In this document: piece after piece, positions 12,660 through 26,743 of the stretch
Layout: every line of letters begins with the position of its first letter
Position numbering within the stretch: the stretch's first letter is position 1
Source: Lottia gigantea
Lineage: Eukaryota > Mollusca > Gastropoda > Lottiidae
NCBI RefSeq assembly: GCF_000327385.1
Contig: NW_008710370.1
Span: forward strand, 4,466,061-4,530,060
DNA length: 64,000 nucleotides
Reading direction: 5' to 3'
The notes under the pieces: generated by a model
What the model saw: only the letters and a program-made list of their open reading frames with translations
Told to the model about the DNA's origin: nothing
The model's database searches: none
Translations under genes and position numbers: made by a program

Positions 12660-13700
12660 TTGTGCTACCCGAGCAACGCCAGCGACAGTTGTCCAACATT
12701 GTACAGTTGTTTGACATTGCAATATTGTTCAGTTGTGAATTTTGGGAGAGCAGCAGTTTCACAATGAAACAGCTCAACTTCAGAATGGTTCCCCTTTCAG
12801 CATAACTCGCCAGCTGAACGTATATATGATTTGACAGAGTAATGATGGGTGTACAAAGAGGAATGAGCAAGTACAAGTATACTTACAAATGTGGGATTAT
12901 TCACTATATTCAGCATCCAATGGAATATGTGAAAATAAGTCTATGATTTCTCACTTTAGAAATATTATCTATTGGCTGTAAGACTGACACTGAAGAAGGT
13001 CCAGTTGTCATTGTATTGTATTATCGTAAGATTGTTGTCATAATCTGACCCTATTTGACCTTTAATCAGTCAGTGAGTTGTGTTGATCACAGTTTATTTA
13101 ACTGAGATAAGGTAATTAAACTGTCTATTAAGCTGGAGAATGCACAATGGCTAATAAACAGTTTTCGTACTTTATTCTTAACGTAGTAGAGTTGTCTGAC
13201 ATTGTAATATTGTATAGTTGTCTGACATTGTACAGCTGTCTGAAATCGAATAGTGTACAGTTGTCTGACATTGTAATATTGTACAGTTGTCTGACATTGC
13301 AATGAGGTACAGGTACAGCTGTATGAAATTGTTATAAGGTATAGATGTCAAATTGTAATATTGTAATTAATTGTTATAATTGTCTGACATGGTACAGCTG
13401 TTTGAAATTGTAATAGTGTACAGTTGTCTGACATTGTAATACTGTACAGTTGTCTGACATTGCAATGAGGTACAGGTACAGCTGTATGAAATTGTTATAA
13501 GGTATAGATGTCTGAAATTGTAATATTGTACAGTTGTCTAACGTTATAATATTGTATAGTTGTCTGACATGGTACAGCTGTTTGAAATTGTAATAGTGTA
13601 CAGTTGTCTGACATTGCAATGAGGCACAGGTACACCTGTATGAAATTGTTATATGGTACAGATGTCTGAAATTGTAATAGTGTTCTCTTATTTGTCAACA
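12660..13700. repeat. Minisatellite of ACAGTTGTCTGACATTGTAA units with higher-order structure
   Basis: A short outlier at 12675-12745 and a main array at 13185-13690 consist of a unit of about 27 bp around 'gtacagttgtctgacattgtaatatt'. Within the main array a larger block recurs about every 155-175 bp (starting near 13280, 13454 and 13608). It contains 'gcaatgaggtacaggtaca', 'gctgtatgaaattgttataa' and 'ggtatagatgtct', so there is a second level of repetition. Several open frames on the minus strand here, rich in Cys-Gln-Thr-Thr-Val, are products of the repeat and not genes. Confidence 0.9.
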
Positions 13701-13749
13701 AATTGTACACTTCTGGTAAAGATAAACTCAGTCAATATAATTATTCCTT

Positions 13750-15235
13750 AGTTATTTATGGGATGGATTTATTTATTTATAAAATTGTAAGCTTAAAAAC
13801 AAGAGTAAATGCGTCTAACACTCAAAGTTAATTTGTACCATAAACATGGTCGGATAACTATTTAGTTTTTACCAAGTTAAATGCTTCATAAGAATTATTG
13901 TTTTACAGACTTGAGCCTTCTTATATGGAAGTTCAATCAAAAGGGTTTGACATATGATGTAAATTAATATACGCCAATATTATTCTTATGCCATTATTGA
14001 AATAATGGACTAATTTACATGGGAACATGACTCGTTGGACATTATTTAAATAATAACTTCCGAATAGAGACTTTATCTCGTCTTCTATAACATAAGACTG
14101 GTTTCCAGTTGTTATCACAGCTTCTATTTTTAGATATTATTACTTATTATTGTAATTCAATGTAGACCTACTAACAGTGAGTTATATATTTGTAAAAAAA
14201 AAAACATAAAACGAAATCAGAATTAAATTCAAATGGTATGTACGTAATGTAATGGAATTGTTTTACCAAATTAAACGTGTATGGATATAATTTTTTTTTA
14301 TCTCTCACCGTCATTGCAGGCTCTGTATCTATGAGGTTTATAAATTTTGACCTTATCATAATGGATATTGGACTGTCATCACGCCTTAGTTATACTATTC
14401 GGCTAATGCGATGTTGCCTCACCACTCGTAGCTGATCGAGGAATTTCTCTTAAATTCAAGGATTGAAATACGATTTGTTGGGCTCGTATATGATCTGTTC
14501 TCGTTGTCATGGTATAATCTTCGTTTTAAATACGTTTGGATAGGATTTGTTTCGGCTTAATATTCCTTAGGCTACTATCATTCCTCCATTTCCCAAGATG
14601 AGCCAGTGGATGAAATCTAGCAAGCGTACTCACTTGTACATGATAAAGACTGTCGAAGAATTTTCGGGAAGTTTATACAAAGCATAATAACAAAATGCAC
14701 ACAAATCAACTTGTGAGCCACTCTCATAATAATAAATGCTAATTCATTTCGGTTAAACGATAGCATTAGCATTACACCACCCAAATCGACAGATCTATCG
14801 ATCGCAGATCACAGCTACGACCTAAAGCAGTCCCTGTGGTTAAGCTGGCACTGCCGAACATCCATGGTGAATAACTAAGAAAACTAAGGCTGGTCGATAT
14901 AATGAAAAGATATTAAATAGACAACATCCTAATATTCTGTCCCATACGAGGGATGATATGTCAAAAGTCTGCTACACATAAGTAGTATATCAGAAGAGCG
15001 CCCTGCTCTTTTGTAGGCGTAGTCATCATTGGCGACTTAGTCGCTATCGATAACCATGGATCGTCAAGAAGAATAACAAAAAAAAACACAGATGAAGCCT
15101 AAAGAGCACATCGGTCTTCACTAAGAAGAAGACCTCTAAAGAAGAACTCTACAATAGAAGACAGTATAAAAAATCAGTAAATAATCGGAAGAAACCATGG
15201 TAGCTCAAATTACCACTGAAGCGGACATCATTCCA
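13750..15235. other. No gene supported
   Basis: AT-rich sequence without a recognisable coding region or repeat. Short open frames at 13933-14118 and 14171-14359 have no domain support. Confidence 0.4.
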
Positions 15236-15239
15236 TGCA

Positions 15240-15700
15240 AAAATACCAAAGAGAATACTATAATACACAATAGAATACAATAAGACACAAAAGAATATAA
15301 TGAGACACAAGAGAATACAATAAGACACAAAAGAATATAATGAGACACAAGAATATACTTTAATACACAAGAGAATTAATAAAAAAGAGAATACTATATA
15401 CACAAAAGAAAACAATAATACAAAAGAGAATATTATAATACACAAGAGAATACAATAATACACAAGAGAATACTATTATTAATACACAAGAGAATACAAT
15501 AATACTAAAGAGAATACTATAATTAATACACAAGAGAATACAATAATACAAAAGAGATTTTATCGGGAAGGGGATGTGCGGATAAACGAGGCCCCACTGT
15601 ACTATAATGCACATGAGAATACAAGAATACAAAAGAGAATACTATAATACACAAGAGAATAAAATAAAAACATTAGAGAATACAATAAAACGCAGGTTAT
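15240..15700. repeat. Minisatellite, unit about 20 bp (AATACACAAGAGAATACAAT)
   Basis: More than fifteen variants of 'aatacacaagagaatacaat' run in tandem, with 'aagacacaaaagaatataat' forms at the left. The run is broken by about 45 bp of unrelated sequence near 15555-15600. The Leu/Ile/Ser/Val-rich open frames on the minus strand across the array are repeat products. Confidence 0.9.
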
Positions 15701-15709
15701 ATAAATTTG

Positions 15710-18700
15710 AATACCATTTAAATATGTGCATTAAGTTACATCATTACTAGAAATTCATATCATCTAAATCATTGTTTTCAGATGTATAAATTTAGAGATA
15801 ATATGATTCAAGTCAAGTCAAGGTGAGGTGGTTTCAGGATTAAATCAAATAACGGCTAACTTAAATATATTAAAAATTAAAGAGGCCTCTCGGATAAATC
15901 TGATTGTGACAAAATAGAGCCTTGAGCGCTTTAATCAATTTATAAAATAATAATACTGCATCAAACATGGTAAACATAATTTCTTCATCTTAAGCTATCA
16001 ACGCAATAATCACCAAGGCAAATAACAGACAAAATTATAGTCGTTATTTGAGTAAAATCCGATGGAAATGAATGACAACAGAAAATATGGCCGAGTTATC
16101 ATTCCAGAAAATAATAATAACAGGGATTCCAATTCCTGCCATGTTGAAACTGGCTGCAATTGATATTAGGGATATTCTGCCAGGACCATGACATTAACTT
16201 TTCTTTCGGCCTATTGCTCTATCCGAACTTCTCGACGTTTTTCCATGTCAGCCCTATCTGCACCAGGGAAACCTGGTTGAAAATCCTTAGTATATCCTCA
16301 CCTTAATTTTAACCCTGCATCTTCAAGTAAGCAGCAAACCTTGAACTCACTTTACCAGGTAAAATTGGAGGGAATGAGATTTTACATACCAGAATTCCTT
16401 ATGGATAAAGTTTTCTTATTCCAACGGCTAGTATTCTACGAAGCCATTTCATTTTCCTCGTAGATCAATTTCATCAAGGTTTATTGAAAACCAAATAAGA
16501 TATCATCCGAAATTTCTTTCCATGGAATAATTGCAACCGATGACTGTTGACAGTTCGAGGTCTGACGAATGTTCACACCCTGTGTTTGGGTTCGTGAAAC
16601 CATTTCCTTCTATAAGTGTAGCAAGTGCTAGTAGAAAATATAACAAATCAAAGGCAGTCAAAGGAGATTACAATTTGAGTTATGTTTCAAAATTATTAGT
16701 TTCATTTTTTGCAAAAGGACGAGAGATTTAATAAGCTAGCTGCATTGATGATTCCTCTGATTACAGAAAGGGTAATATTTTAGACCTTGAAGTTTGTAGA
16801 GAGACTCCAATAGTTACTACTGCGTCCACTATTTCCCAGGCTCTTTTAAATTCCTCTTGAAAACATCTTTTGTGAGCCTTGGCTGAACAATGTCTCATTT
16901 TATGGACACTAATACTGCTCTCGAAAATGACAAAGCAATTTTACGACTTCTGTACACTATTGATAATGTGTAACAGCTGAGTGTATTTACACCGGATGAT
17001 TCTAATTTTATATTGATCAAGTTGATCAAGAATTAACCCTTTTGTTACTTTCAGTAATCATTTCTATATTTAGCTTGCACTGAACGTTAAATGTGATGGC
17101 TGAAACGTTGACTTCGTGTGCACTAGTTGTTAAGGTGACAAAAGTAATTGCTCCATCTCAACGTTCAGTGATGTCTTGTGTGATTTTCTTTGTTTGGATA
17201 TTTCAGTCCTGTGGCGTCTGAGCATACCAGTCAATTTCTGTCGAAGCCTCTTAAAGGGTACTTCACAGAAAACTTCCTGATGAAATAGTAACCGCATTCT
17301 TTTAGTTTTTAAAGACTTTAAGTACAGCCCGTAAAAATGAGGTATAATCAGCCGATTTGAATGTTCTGATTAAAAGACCATAATTAAGTCGTGGCAGATC
17401 CTCCTATATTGTGATAAGCAGACATGGTTTTAAAGGCTATTTCAGCTTCAACAGCATTTCTTGAAATGAGTTATAATGTTTCATTTTTCCTGGTGAAGCT
17501 GTCTTGCTGAGCACGAATGGTACCGTATTGAAGATACAATTCGGATCATATTTGGATTCATATCTGAAACACGACCGAAAGCAACCCGATGGGGATCAAA
17601 TAGTGACATTGCAAGTAACAGACTCTCACTGAGAGCTTTGATCAAAGTAGGACACATGGCAATAAACAAATTATCACCAGATTTAATTGTTTAACATTAA
17701 TTACATGCTAATTAAAATAACAAGGGAAATAATTCCTGTTCCATAGGGTTCATCCTTGAGTGACAATTTCCCAAAAGTCAAGCATTGTGTCGTCAAGGGT
17801 GTAAAAAATGTCGAAGCCGTTTCAAAGAACAAGACTCGTTAATTATTTATTGATGTAATTGAATTTCAATAGAGTTCATTCTAGGGTGATAATTAACTAT
17901 TTCTCCTGGTTTTATCAATATCCGACTATCAGATTCCATTTTTAAAAACAAGCATTCTTTAACTTTTTTTGTGAAAATGGAACTCATTCTATGGGCAACT
18001 CTTATCATGGGCACATGGACAAACCGTTCATCATCGACCACTCAATCAGTCAAAGGCAATAATCCAGATATTACGATTATTAAAAAATCAAATACATTCT
18101 AGATCCAACTCTGGTCAAAATCAGACCAAATCTGTAGTCTCCATTGCGGTCACAAGCCATTGTGAAAGGACGACTGGAAGGATATGTCAAGTTATTCCCT
18201 ACAGCGACATATCTTGCGGCAATATTTTTGCCTTTGTGAAATCAAGTCGTAAATATTTTGCAAAGCATCCGATAAAAGAATTACAGGAAACGGACGTAAA
18301 ATTGATAAATGACTTTACAACAGATGCTTTTCGAATATATCACTCTAGATCAGTCAGTAAAAACATTAATCTCTCATTATGTCGTGTAAGGTCAACTTCC
18401 ATGGTTTGTCATACAACTGGGTTTCCTTATTCATATTTTACTCTGTACGGTTTACTTGAGGAAATGCCTCCAGTGAGTTTTGGCGTGTACATTTATGTTA
18501 TCATAGTACTGCAGACCAGTACAGTAATGAGACGACCGTTAGCTAAGTATTCACAAAGCAATGCAACTTATTACTTCATATATATGGTACAAATGGAGCC
18601 TAGAATCAATTAACACGAAGTCTTTCATTTCATCTGCGTATATCTTTCTTCTCTTGATTATGGCTTATTATATATAAACCAGATGGCAATTATTAAATTA

Positions 18701-19060
18701 AAGATTATATGTAAAAGAAATGTCCAAACAAATTGAAACATGAATAAAAGATATAGAATTTGATTCATAATAAACAATTGTAAACTAGCTACTTTACATG
18801 GGTCAGAATTAGGGCCCAGAACACAAGGACATGGCCCTGTCTAACATTCAGCCCATAGGGACAATACAATGAATGAATGAATGAAAAAATATATATATTT
18901 ATATTCAACAACCTGTTTAACAAATACAGTACATGCGTATTAAATGGACAGACTACCAAAAATATGTGCAAACTTTGACAATTTAACCAATATACAGAAA
19001 AATACATATACACAAGTACATGTGTATGAAGTCTTTAAATGGCATTTAGAAATTTTGAGT
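15710..19060. other. No gene supported; small decayed repeats
   Basis: An open frame of about 125 codons at 18236-18613 (plus) and shorter ones at 16531-16731, 17481-17669 and 17847-18041 carry no recognised domain. About 16190-16260 weakly resembles the end of the SINE-like repeat ('gacgtttttccatgtca'). 17870-17905 ('caatagagttcattctaggg') resembles a segment of the pearl-like repeat at 49062-49652. A short (TGAA)n followed by (AT)n lies at about 18868-18905. Confidence 0.4.
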
Positions 19061-19064
19061 ACGA

Positions 19065-19142
19065 TATATAGACACAGCTTTATGGAACAACAAAAATAAA
19101 CTAGAACCAGTGATTGTTGTTCCATAAAGCTGTATCTATATA
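19065..19142. repeat. Near-perfect long hairpin
   Basis: The left arm at 19065-19092 (ACACAGCTTTATGGAACAAC in its centre) pairs with 19114-19142 (GTTGTTCCATAAAGCTGTAT), with one clear mismatch over about 28 bp and a loop of about 21 bases. No TIR element with a longer interior is evident around it. It could be a collapsed MITE or the stem of a structured RNA. Confidence 0.8.
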
Positions 19143-19144
19143 CA

Positions 19145-22100
19145 TTTGTATGAGATGGACAACTTTACGCTAACGTGATCAAGTACATAACCACAAGATG
19201 TAAAGGCATCGGTAAATCTTTTGGGTCCATTATTTCTAGCATTTTTGTTTCTTTTCAGGTTTCGAGAAATCTTAATCAAGGATCGATTTCTAGCACACAG
19301 AACGTGGAAACAAATGGGAGAATAGCTGTGGTAGATTTAATCAATTTTATATGCGGTCCAAGTCTAATTAAGATCAGTTAATAACTGTAGCCTCTACAAG
19401 AATTGTGGACAGACGCAAATAAGCGATTTACACGTAGGCGTATCAAATTATCCTAAAACTTTTAATCTTTATTTCGTATTTGTGTTACCGCTACAGTTTT
19501 AATGTTACCAGTTCTAATCGAAGAAAGTATTTTGGTCTCTTATTGCTGTTTGATTCGTTGGTCGTTAGTTTTCAACTTAGGTACGGTGGCTTTTGGAATT
19601 TTACGCTACATCAAATTTTGATATTAAAAAGAAAATAAATTTGATATATATTTTAGATATGAAGGTAGAAAATTCAGGTTACTCTTGTGATTTTCTATCC
19701 TGACCAAGTTACCTTACATGTTGACCAACGCCGCCGAGGCTACCAAATGGCAGCCATAGTTCTCCGGAAATATTGTCACGTGATCACTTGATTCTGGCAA
19801 TTTAAATATTAGACGTTGGTTGTTCAGGACTACGAGTTTGTTTGTAAACAAAACATCCGCAATATATGTATTCAAACTGATAATAAAATGTATAATTAGA
19901 CAACAATAATCAAAATATAGGATTAAATACATTGTAAGAGACAGGGTTTTCTCCTAAAGGCTCTAAATATATGGACTATATTTAGGTCACAATATAACTA
20001 TCACTTGACAAATCACTGTTAAATACCAGAAGTAAATAGTCTCGCCGAGACGGATTCAGCTTTTCATTAAAATTTAAACTATCAAAACATGATTCAATTT
20101 TTATTTTTTAAACCAACCTACATCATTCCTAAACTAAAACTCGTTGGTTAATTCTTTTCAAAGTCCATCGTTTTTTTTTATTTTAGTACAATAGGATGCG
20201 ATTCTATTCCATCAAAGTTCTTTAAAGTTTGATTACCGTTGTTACTGTCAAAAATCCTTCAAAAACTAAGACCAGAACTTGTTCAAAGTAAATTGTGATG
20301 GTGTGACAACCGGCCTTAATGCTGTATTAGTATAAATTAACGTTTACTAAATAATGAAAATATAATAATGCCGAAACATACCTGTGGTGTTCATTGTTCG
20401 TAGTAAAAACGTATCCATATATCAGGTTATCAATATCGTTAGTGGCCAAAGTTGTTTACTCCATAGCACAATAATATATTCATAATATATTCATAAGAGA
20501 ACTTTTATATCTAACAAGTATATGTAAATTTTGTTGTCCAGAGAATCTAATTAAATGTATATTTAACTTATTTCTATAAATTATCAGATGCTAATTTACC
20601 TCGTACACGATCCAGAGAGCTGACTATACCTTCGCATCTGTATTAAATCTCCAACTTGAACTCGTAGGTGGAAAAACGCAAGTTATTTGGTCACTGCTTA
20701 ATTCTAAGATTGACGCATTTCTTATAACATAGTTTATCGATGAAGTTTCCTTTAGATGCGATGTCGAGATTTTCACTATTTTTCCCCACTCTTCATTTTT
20801 CGTGAATGATCTCTTTGAAAGATCGTTCGTTGTTATCAAGACAAGAGCTTTTTAATTGAAACACGCTTTAGCGTTTGATACGATAAAAGTATTTCAGCGT
20901 CTTCGGTGAGACAGAAATATACTTATCACAGCAATAAAAACTGTAAGGGAATATGATCCGTGTTCAGGTTGTATTTCGACTGTTCATTAAATCAAAGCCA
21001 GGATATGAGAATGTAAAATATCGGTTAATACGACAAGATTTAAATAAGGAACGGCTGTAATATACCGTTAACAAACATCAAGAAAACCTGATAATCTCCG
21101 GTCATGTCTCCGTTATTATTTCCGAATACTTCACGTAAACTGTTGAATTGGTCTGATTATGTCATTGGTAAGCAAGGCACGGACAAATCAAGTTATTCAC
21201 ACACTCGCTTTCTGACATTAACTGATCAACGTTAAGCACTCACAGTCTGATTCGATTTACAATGTCGACAGTCCCTTCAATCAACATATTGATCGCATTA
21301 TCAAGCTCAGATCATCATATCAAGAGGATGACTTCACCTTAATTATATTTACATGACTGTAGGTGATGTTACATTATATAACAATTAAGTTGTACATACC
21401 GTCATTGAGCTAAAAAAAAAACTTGAGAAAAAGATAACCCTTACTATATAAGACCAAATCCATATGTTTTTTCGATGAATGCACCACAGCAGCTTGACAT
21501 AAGACGGTGCTTTAGATTTTTAATTTTGGCCCCACCTGTTTCTATATTCTTGATCAATAAGCCACATTACCCGGGAAGTGACAACACCTCGAAAAAGTGT
21601 TTTTCAATATCAATGGCAAAACATCTTGACAATGGGTATTTCTGATATTCTTCGTAACGCCCGCAACTTGGTAAACTCCGAGTTAAGGGAGAGATTACTT
21701 TTGCTGAAAGACATCGTCACAATCAGATCGTCAAAAAGTATCATGAATGACAAAATGGTGTACAGACAAAATTCCTTAACGACAGAAGCCCATGCTGCAA
21801 TGCAGCACCACGACAATAATCCTAATCACCTACCATAGAGGCACCACGACAAACAAAAAATTCTTATGTCTAATTTAAACTATTTGGATTTTCATTTGTG
21901 AAGGGCTATTATCCTAAGAGCCTTTTGACAGACAAATACAATCATACCTTTGGTTGTACCACAGTTAGTCTTTTTCTACGTTTTGCAACAGATTTGTATT
22001 GACCAAAAATCATGTTATAGCCAAGCACAGATATTTGTGCACTTTGGGAAATAATTTGAATCTTAAACACGAATATTTCAAATTAGTTTTAATTTAGTTT

Positions 22101-24330
22101 TTACTTATATGGTTAAAATAAAGATTTCTATTTAGCTCTATTTATTTGATGCGATAATTACAGATGGGAGGTTAAGTTCCTGTCTGCTAGAGGTAACCTC
22201 ATGAGATCACTAGCTAATTATTACTGTTCATGAAATCATATAGTGGAGACAGTAGGTGATACAAAACTATAATGAGAGACTTAACTTGATCATATCAAGT
22301 CAGGCCATTATTAAGGGAAATGAAAGAACTATCGTTAATTAAATTAAATCAATGACATTCTACCGTTGTCACGTTTACGTTAGACTATCTTGTCTTTTTT
22401 TTCTGTTGAGTTTTCCTCGGCAATGTCCACGACAAGCATGGATCAGCATTGTTAGCTAAGCATCCGGTTGAGAAAGTCGTTTTGAAGCCGACGTAAAAAA
22501 AGACTGAGACGAATTTCATTTTAGAGACTCCGAACTTCCATATATAAAAGAATGAGGTCAGGCAAAAAAGCACTACACGAATCGAGCAAGATATAAATAT
22601 TGCCGAGAGAAAAGGAATTTCGACGCATCATATAAGCTCTGACTGTTGAAAGTATTTCAAATTTTTCACAGAAATTACAATAATTACATATAAATTCTGA
22701 GCTGAACAATGCGCCAAATCTTCACACATTTTTTATTTATTTTTGCAATGTCGATTTTAAGTGATCAAGTTTATCTCAGCAAGGATATCCCAATTGGAGC
22801 ATTTCTGTAATGCAGAAAGTCTCAAAATCTACCAATCTAGCTATATCGAAAACAGGTTATAATGGAGTTGACATTATTATATTCATCCGAACTAGGTCCT
22901 TCGGAAATCTTCGATAATCAAATATTAGTTTAAATGCCCTGTATCTAAATATACAAGAATCTTTTAGTGAAAAAAAAAAGAAATTTCATACGAATTTTGC
23001 CTTGAAAATTTTCAAGAAAATTATTATTGACCAGTGTTTTGTTTTGCTTTTTTCGGTGTAAAACAATTCATTTCAAATTTCTGGGCTGTCGTTTTGTTCA
23101 CTTTTTCTCAAGAAACATTTCTCAGCAATCTAAATGTATCAAAAACCCAGAACAAGTTTATGTCTACCATAAATGTTAAATATATCACCAATAATTGATT
23201 ATCTTCACCGAAATGTAGAGAAATTTGTCCCTTAAATTATCAGCATGTTTTGACTTAATATTACTGTTTATTTTAAAACGCCAAAACTTGATAAAACGAA
23301 ATTTAAGCAAAATAAATGGTAAGGAAATAAGTATCCTACTTAACTAAAAATATCGAGTCATTAATAAACAAACGGTACGATCACGCCTAAAACAAATTCA
23401 GGTTGATAAAATGAAGGCCTCCACATTACTTTAGAAATCTATTACTGTCCATTTAAGACTCTAGTAACCACTATCATATCGGACCTAAATCGCTCTTCTT
23501 TATGAACACCAAAGAGAACACTCATGTATTAACTCGGTACTTGACAGTTTTGTCACTATCAGAAAATCTTGAAAGCGGATAACTATCTGTGAAAAACTTT
23601 CGCTGGTATTTGCTAATCAAACATAAAATAAGGCAAGTCTACTGATCCGTGATTGATGTATTAATTGGACTCTGTATGGTACCATTTAACACCAAGTAAC
23701 GTTAAAAGACAGATTTATTGCGTTTCATTTCCTATCGATTCCGGAAGTTGTAGGAGTATAAATTTCCGGTTGTCAATATGTCATGAATCTTAACTCGTTA
23801 ACTAATTTAATTAGCCTGTTCGGTGACACCTGATATCAGTTTTCATTATGAAATATTTTCTCAATTATGACTGATATACTACTGCTGCTACCAATGTTTT
23901 GCCAGCATGTTGTTTGGTTTTCGGGTTTAGTTTAGCGGTTCGGAGCGTTAGTTATATGTTATATAGATTTATAAAAGTCAATTTCAAATAAACCATTCGT
24001 TGCATTTCATGAATAACAAAGTCCTGTCGTTTTCACATTTTATCTGATTGGACTGAGCAGTTTTAGACCGTACCTGACGTTTGAAACGTGAAAGGTTGTT
24101 TCGCATATTTACCAATTCTCAGAGCACTTGAAAATGAAAATAATAAACACATGGTGCTCTATTATAACCATGGACTTGCTCTGGATATCTTGTCCTGAAC
24201 CCCTTAATTAAGGTTAATTCAAGGAACAGTGAATATTGCAGACTTTGACTTCTTGAAGATTTTAGCAAATTAAATATACGCACCTTTCGTTTTCATGTCA
24301 ACTAAATTCTAATATAATCATTTTTACTTT
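19145..24330. other. Gene-free AT-rich stretch
   Basis: No supported gene. Open frames at 19175-19381, 19714-19932, 20624-20839, 21578-21838, 22385-22573 and 22521-22709 are short, lack domains and do not sit between good splice sites. A small direct repeat of 'gcaccacgacaa' is at about 21803 and 21841. Confidence 0.4.
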
Positions 24331-24339
24331 ACCCCAAAG

Positions 24340-24620
24340 TGGAAATATTGACGTATATTACTGACGACATAGTCATACACCAAGTTCTATTTTGGTTTAG
24401 AGTTATTGCCCTTGACATAGATAAAAAAAAAACGAGTAAAATTTAAAATTGTTTTTGATATTAATTTAACATGGTATATTAGTATTAAATTGAATGAATG
24501 GTTTTGGAGTTCTTGCCCTTGACTTAGAATAAACGCCTATACAGTGTTTAATCCCGTATGATGAATTTTAAAATGAATGTGCATGTTGTTAAGACATTCT
24601 TCGTGTTTGAATTTGATGAA
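24340..24620. repeat. Decayed copy of the pearl-like body sequence
   Basis: Fragments such as 'caccaagttctattttgg', 'agagttattgcccttgacatag' and 'aatggttttggagttcttgccc' match, in reverse, the body of the repeat at 46950-47770. A degenerate head, GCGTATATTACCTTGTCTGG, lies a little to the right at 24796-24815. Confidence 0.55.
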
Positions 24621-24829
24621 CTGTACTTTAAGTAAAATATATTTTAAAAACAAGAGCAGTGTGATAATGATAATTTGATGTATTTGGGCTTTTGCTATAG
24701 ATTTAAAAAACTGTTTAAATTTAGATTTTGAACAAATTCATTCTGAAGATTTAAAAAAAAAAAAATGAGAAAACTTTGTATGCCGCCAATTAGCGTATAT
24801 TACCTTGTCTGGCAAACTATCGTCATCAT

Positions 24830-26515
24830 ACTGAAATATTGCTGATGTTCCTACTTCAAACGGCATGATTCTTGACATGTACCTTTAGCAACGGTGCGAT
24901 ATATATTATTTCATTGCTTTTCTCTCTAATTCTGACTTCAAGTTCCCTTTTTTAACGACAGCTAACCCCTCACCTATGTAATCTTGCAATTGAGAGATAG
25001 GTACGGGGCGGCCTTTATGTCTTTTTATTGGAAGCAATTTTGTCTTGGAAAAGATGTTAATGGGCAGTTTGGGCTGATGAATTTGGAGTCACGAGGATTC
25101 TTTGTCATTTGCCTATTGAAATGACAATGATTAATCTCGGTATTAAATACTTGTCTGTGCAATTTGAAACTGACGGAATTATGAAGTCGTTCAACCTATG
25201 AAGCTATAATTTAGTGACCCGTCTTCTTTAGACCACGTGGTGCAGAAATGTAGTACACAAAACTCTGTTCATTTTGTAATTTGATGAAAAAATGTCTTAA
25301 TTCTCAGAAAAGGAAATTTTGTGGTCTTGGCTTCTATACTTTAAAAACACTTCTGAAAAGAGATTTATTACTCTGCCTTATATGATATCTATTAAAAAAT
25401 CGCGGGGGAAAATTTGAACTAGATATAAAACATAACATTCCATCGGTTTCGGGAAAAATAGGTCGGTATCTGTAAGACCATTTAGATAGTGGTCTTTCTT
25501 TGAATTGACTTCAGTTTGTAAGTCATATTATGTAGCCTACCGTGACAAAGTACAAATAGACTATTTGTTCCCAACCTTTCTCAGCCGTCACACGACTTGA
25601 AGCAGTCACCTGGACCTTCCACACCCCTAAAAATTTGTTTCATCCACATTGCAGCATGTGTTGATGTGAGGTGCTCACTCAAAACAACCCAAATCAAATT
25701 CTTCTCCTACACCCTAGTCCCACACCCTCAGGGGGTGAAAACACCTCAGGGGGTGAAAACACCTCAGGAGGGAATTGAATGTATGCTCACATAGGTTCAT
25801 ACAGTCACATAAGTTTTGTATCCATTGCTACTACATAAGCCTTTCCCTTACTACTGGATTTGTTTCCACGTTCATGTTATAGATTTATTGCAAATATTCA
25901 ATGAAGCTCAAAGGGCTCATATTATGTTCTAGCTTTGTGGCAGCACATCATGCACAAAATTATAATTCACTGAATTTGGTCTTTGTGCAGAATTTTTCAA
26001 CCTTTATGAATACAAATTTAACATCAAAATTTAATAATGGTATTTTGCTTCTTGCTTCACTTGTCTGTGCTCTAGAACGAAATACGTGGAAATAGCGTCT
26101 AGTTCAGTTTAAGGTGCGGACTCACCAACTGTTTTGGTCGCCGATATTTGTCGCCGCCTAGAGTCTCGTTGTGTGTTGCGGTCATACAAGGGATCACACG
26201 ACAAATCATCTCCAGTCGTTATATTTAATTTAATCTATAATATTTATTTGTTACGATATCTCCCAATTTCGTCTATTTCCAGTTCATCCCAGGCGCGTAG
26301 ACCCCCCTTATTCTTGCCTTGGCCCTTAGACAAGAATGCCTTTAAATTATACTGCAATTGTGGAAGGATGAATGCATGAACACCAAGACGGATGGTAATG
26401 TATTTTGACAATATGCAGTAAAGACTGAAGCCGAACAAGACAATTGTTGCAAGTCAAAGTTTATTATCAAAAAGTATATCTTATAGTTTGAACGAGTGTA
26501 TGATTTAAGTTGAAA
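24830..26515. other. No gene supported; short triplicated 18-mer
   Basis: At about 25726-25770, CTCAGGGGGTGAAAACAC is repeated twice, followed by a third partial unit (CTCAGGAGGG). Open frames in the region (25597-25794, 25901-26095, 26134-26379) have no recognised domain. Confidence 0.45.
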
Positions 26516-26518
26516 TAT

Positions 26519-26743
26519 TGCTCAATACATCCGTTGTAGAACTATACAGAAATACCACGGTTAAAATAGTGTTCAATACATCAATTGTAGAGCTATATAG
26601 AAATACCACTGTTAAAATAGTACTCAATACATCAATTGTAGAGCTATATAGAAATACCACTGTTAAAATAGTACTCAATACATCAATCGTAGAGCTATAT
26701 AGAAATACCACTGTTAAAATAGTGTTCAATACATCAATATAAA
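26519..26743. repeat. Tandem repeat, 51-bp unit, about 4.4 copies
   Basis: The unit runs 'caatacatcaattgtagagc' - 'tatatagaaataccactgtt' - 'aaaatagtact', 51 bp, and is highly uniform between copies. As 51 is a multiple of three and the unit lacks stops in one frame on each strand, both strands show open frames of 74 codons made of 17-residue repeats. These are not treated as genes. Confidence 0.9.

Noticed and set aside
13087-13710. Cys/Gln/Thr-rich open frames on the minus strand
   Set aside because: They are direct translations of the 27-bp minisatellite.
15149-15632. Hydrophobic Leu/Ile/Ser/Val-rich open frames on the minus strand
   Set aside because: Products of the 20-bp minisatellite, not membrane proteins.
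18236-18613. 125-codon open frame on the plus strand
   Set aside because: No recognisable motif, and the called start is not a convincing ATG context; left as unassigned.
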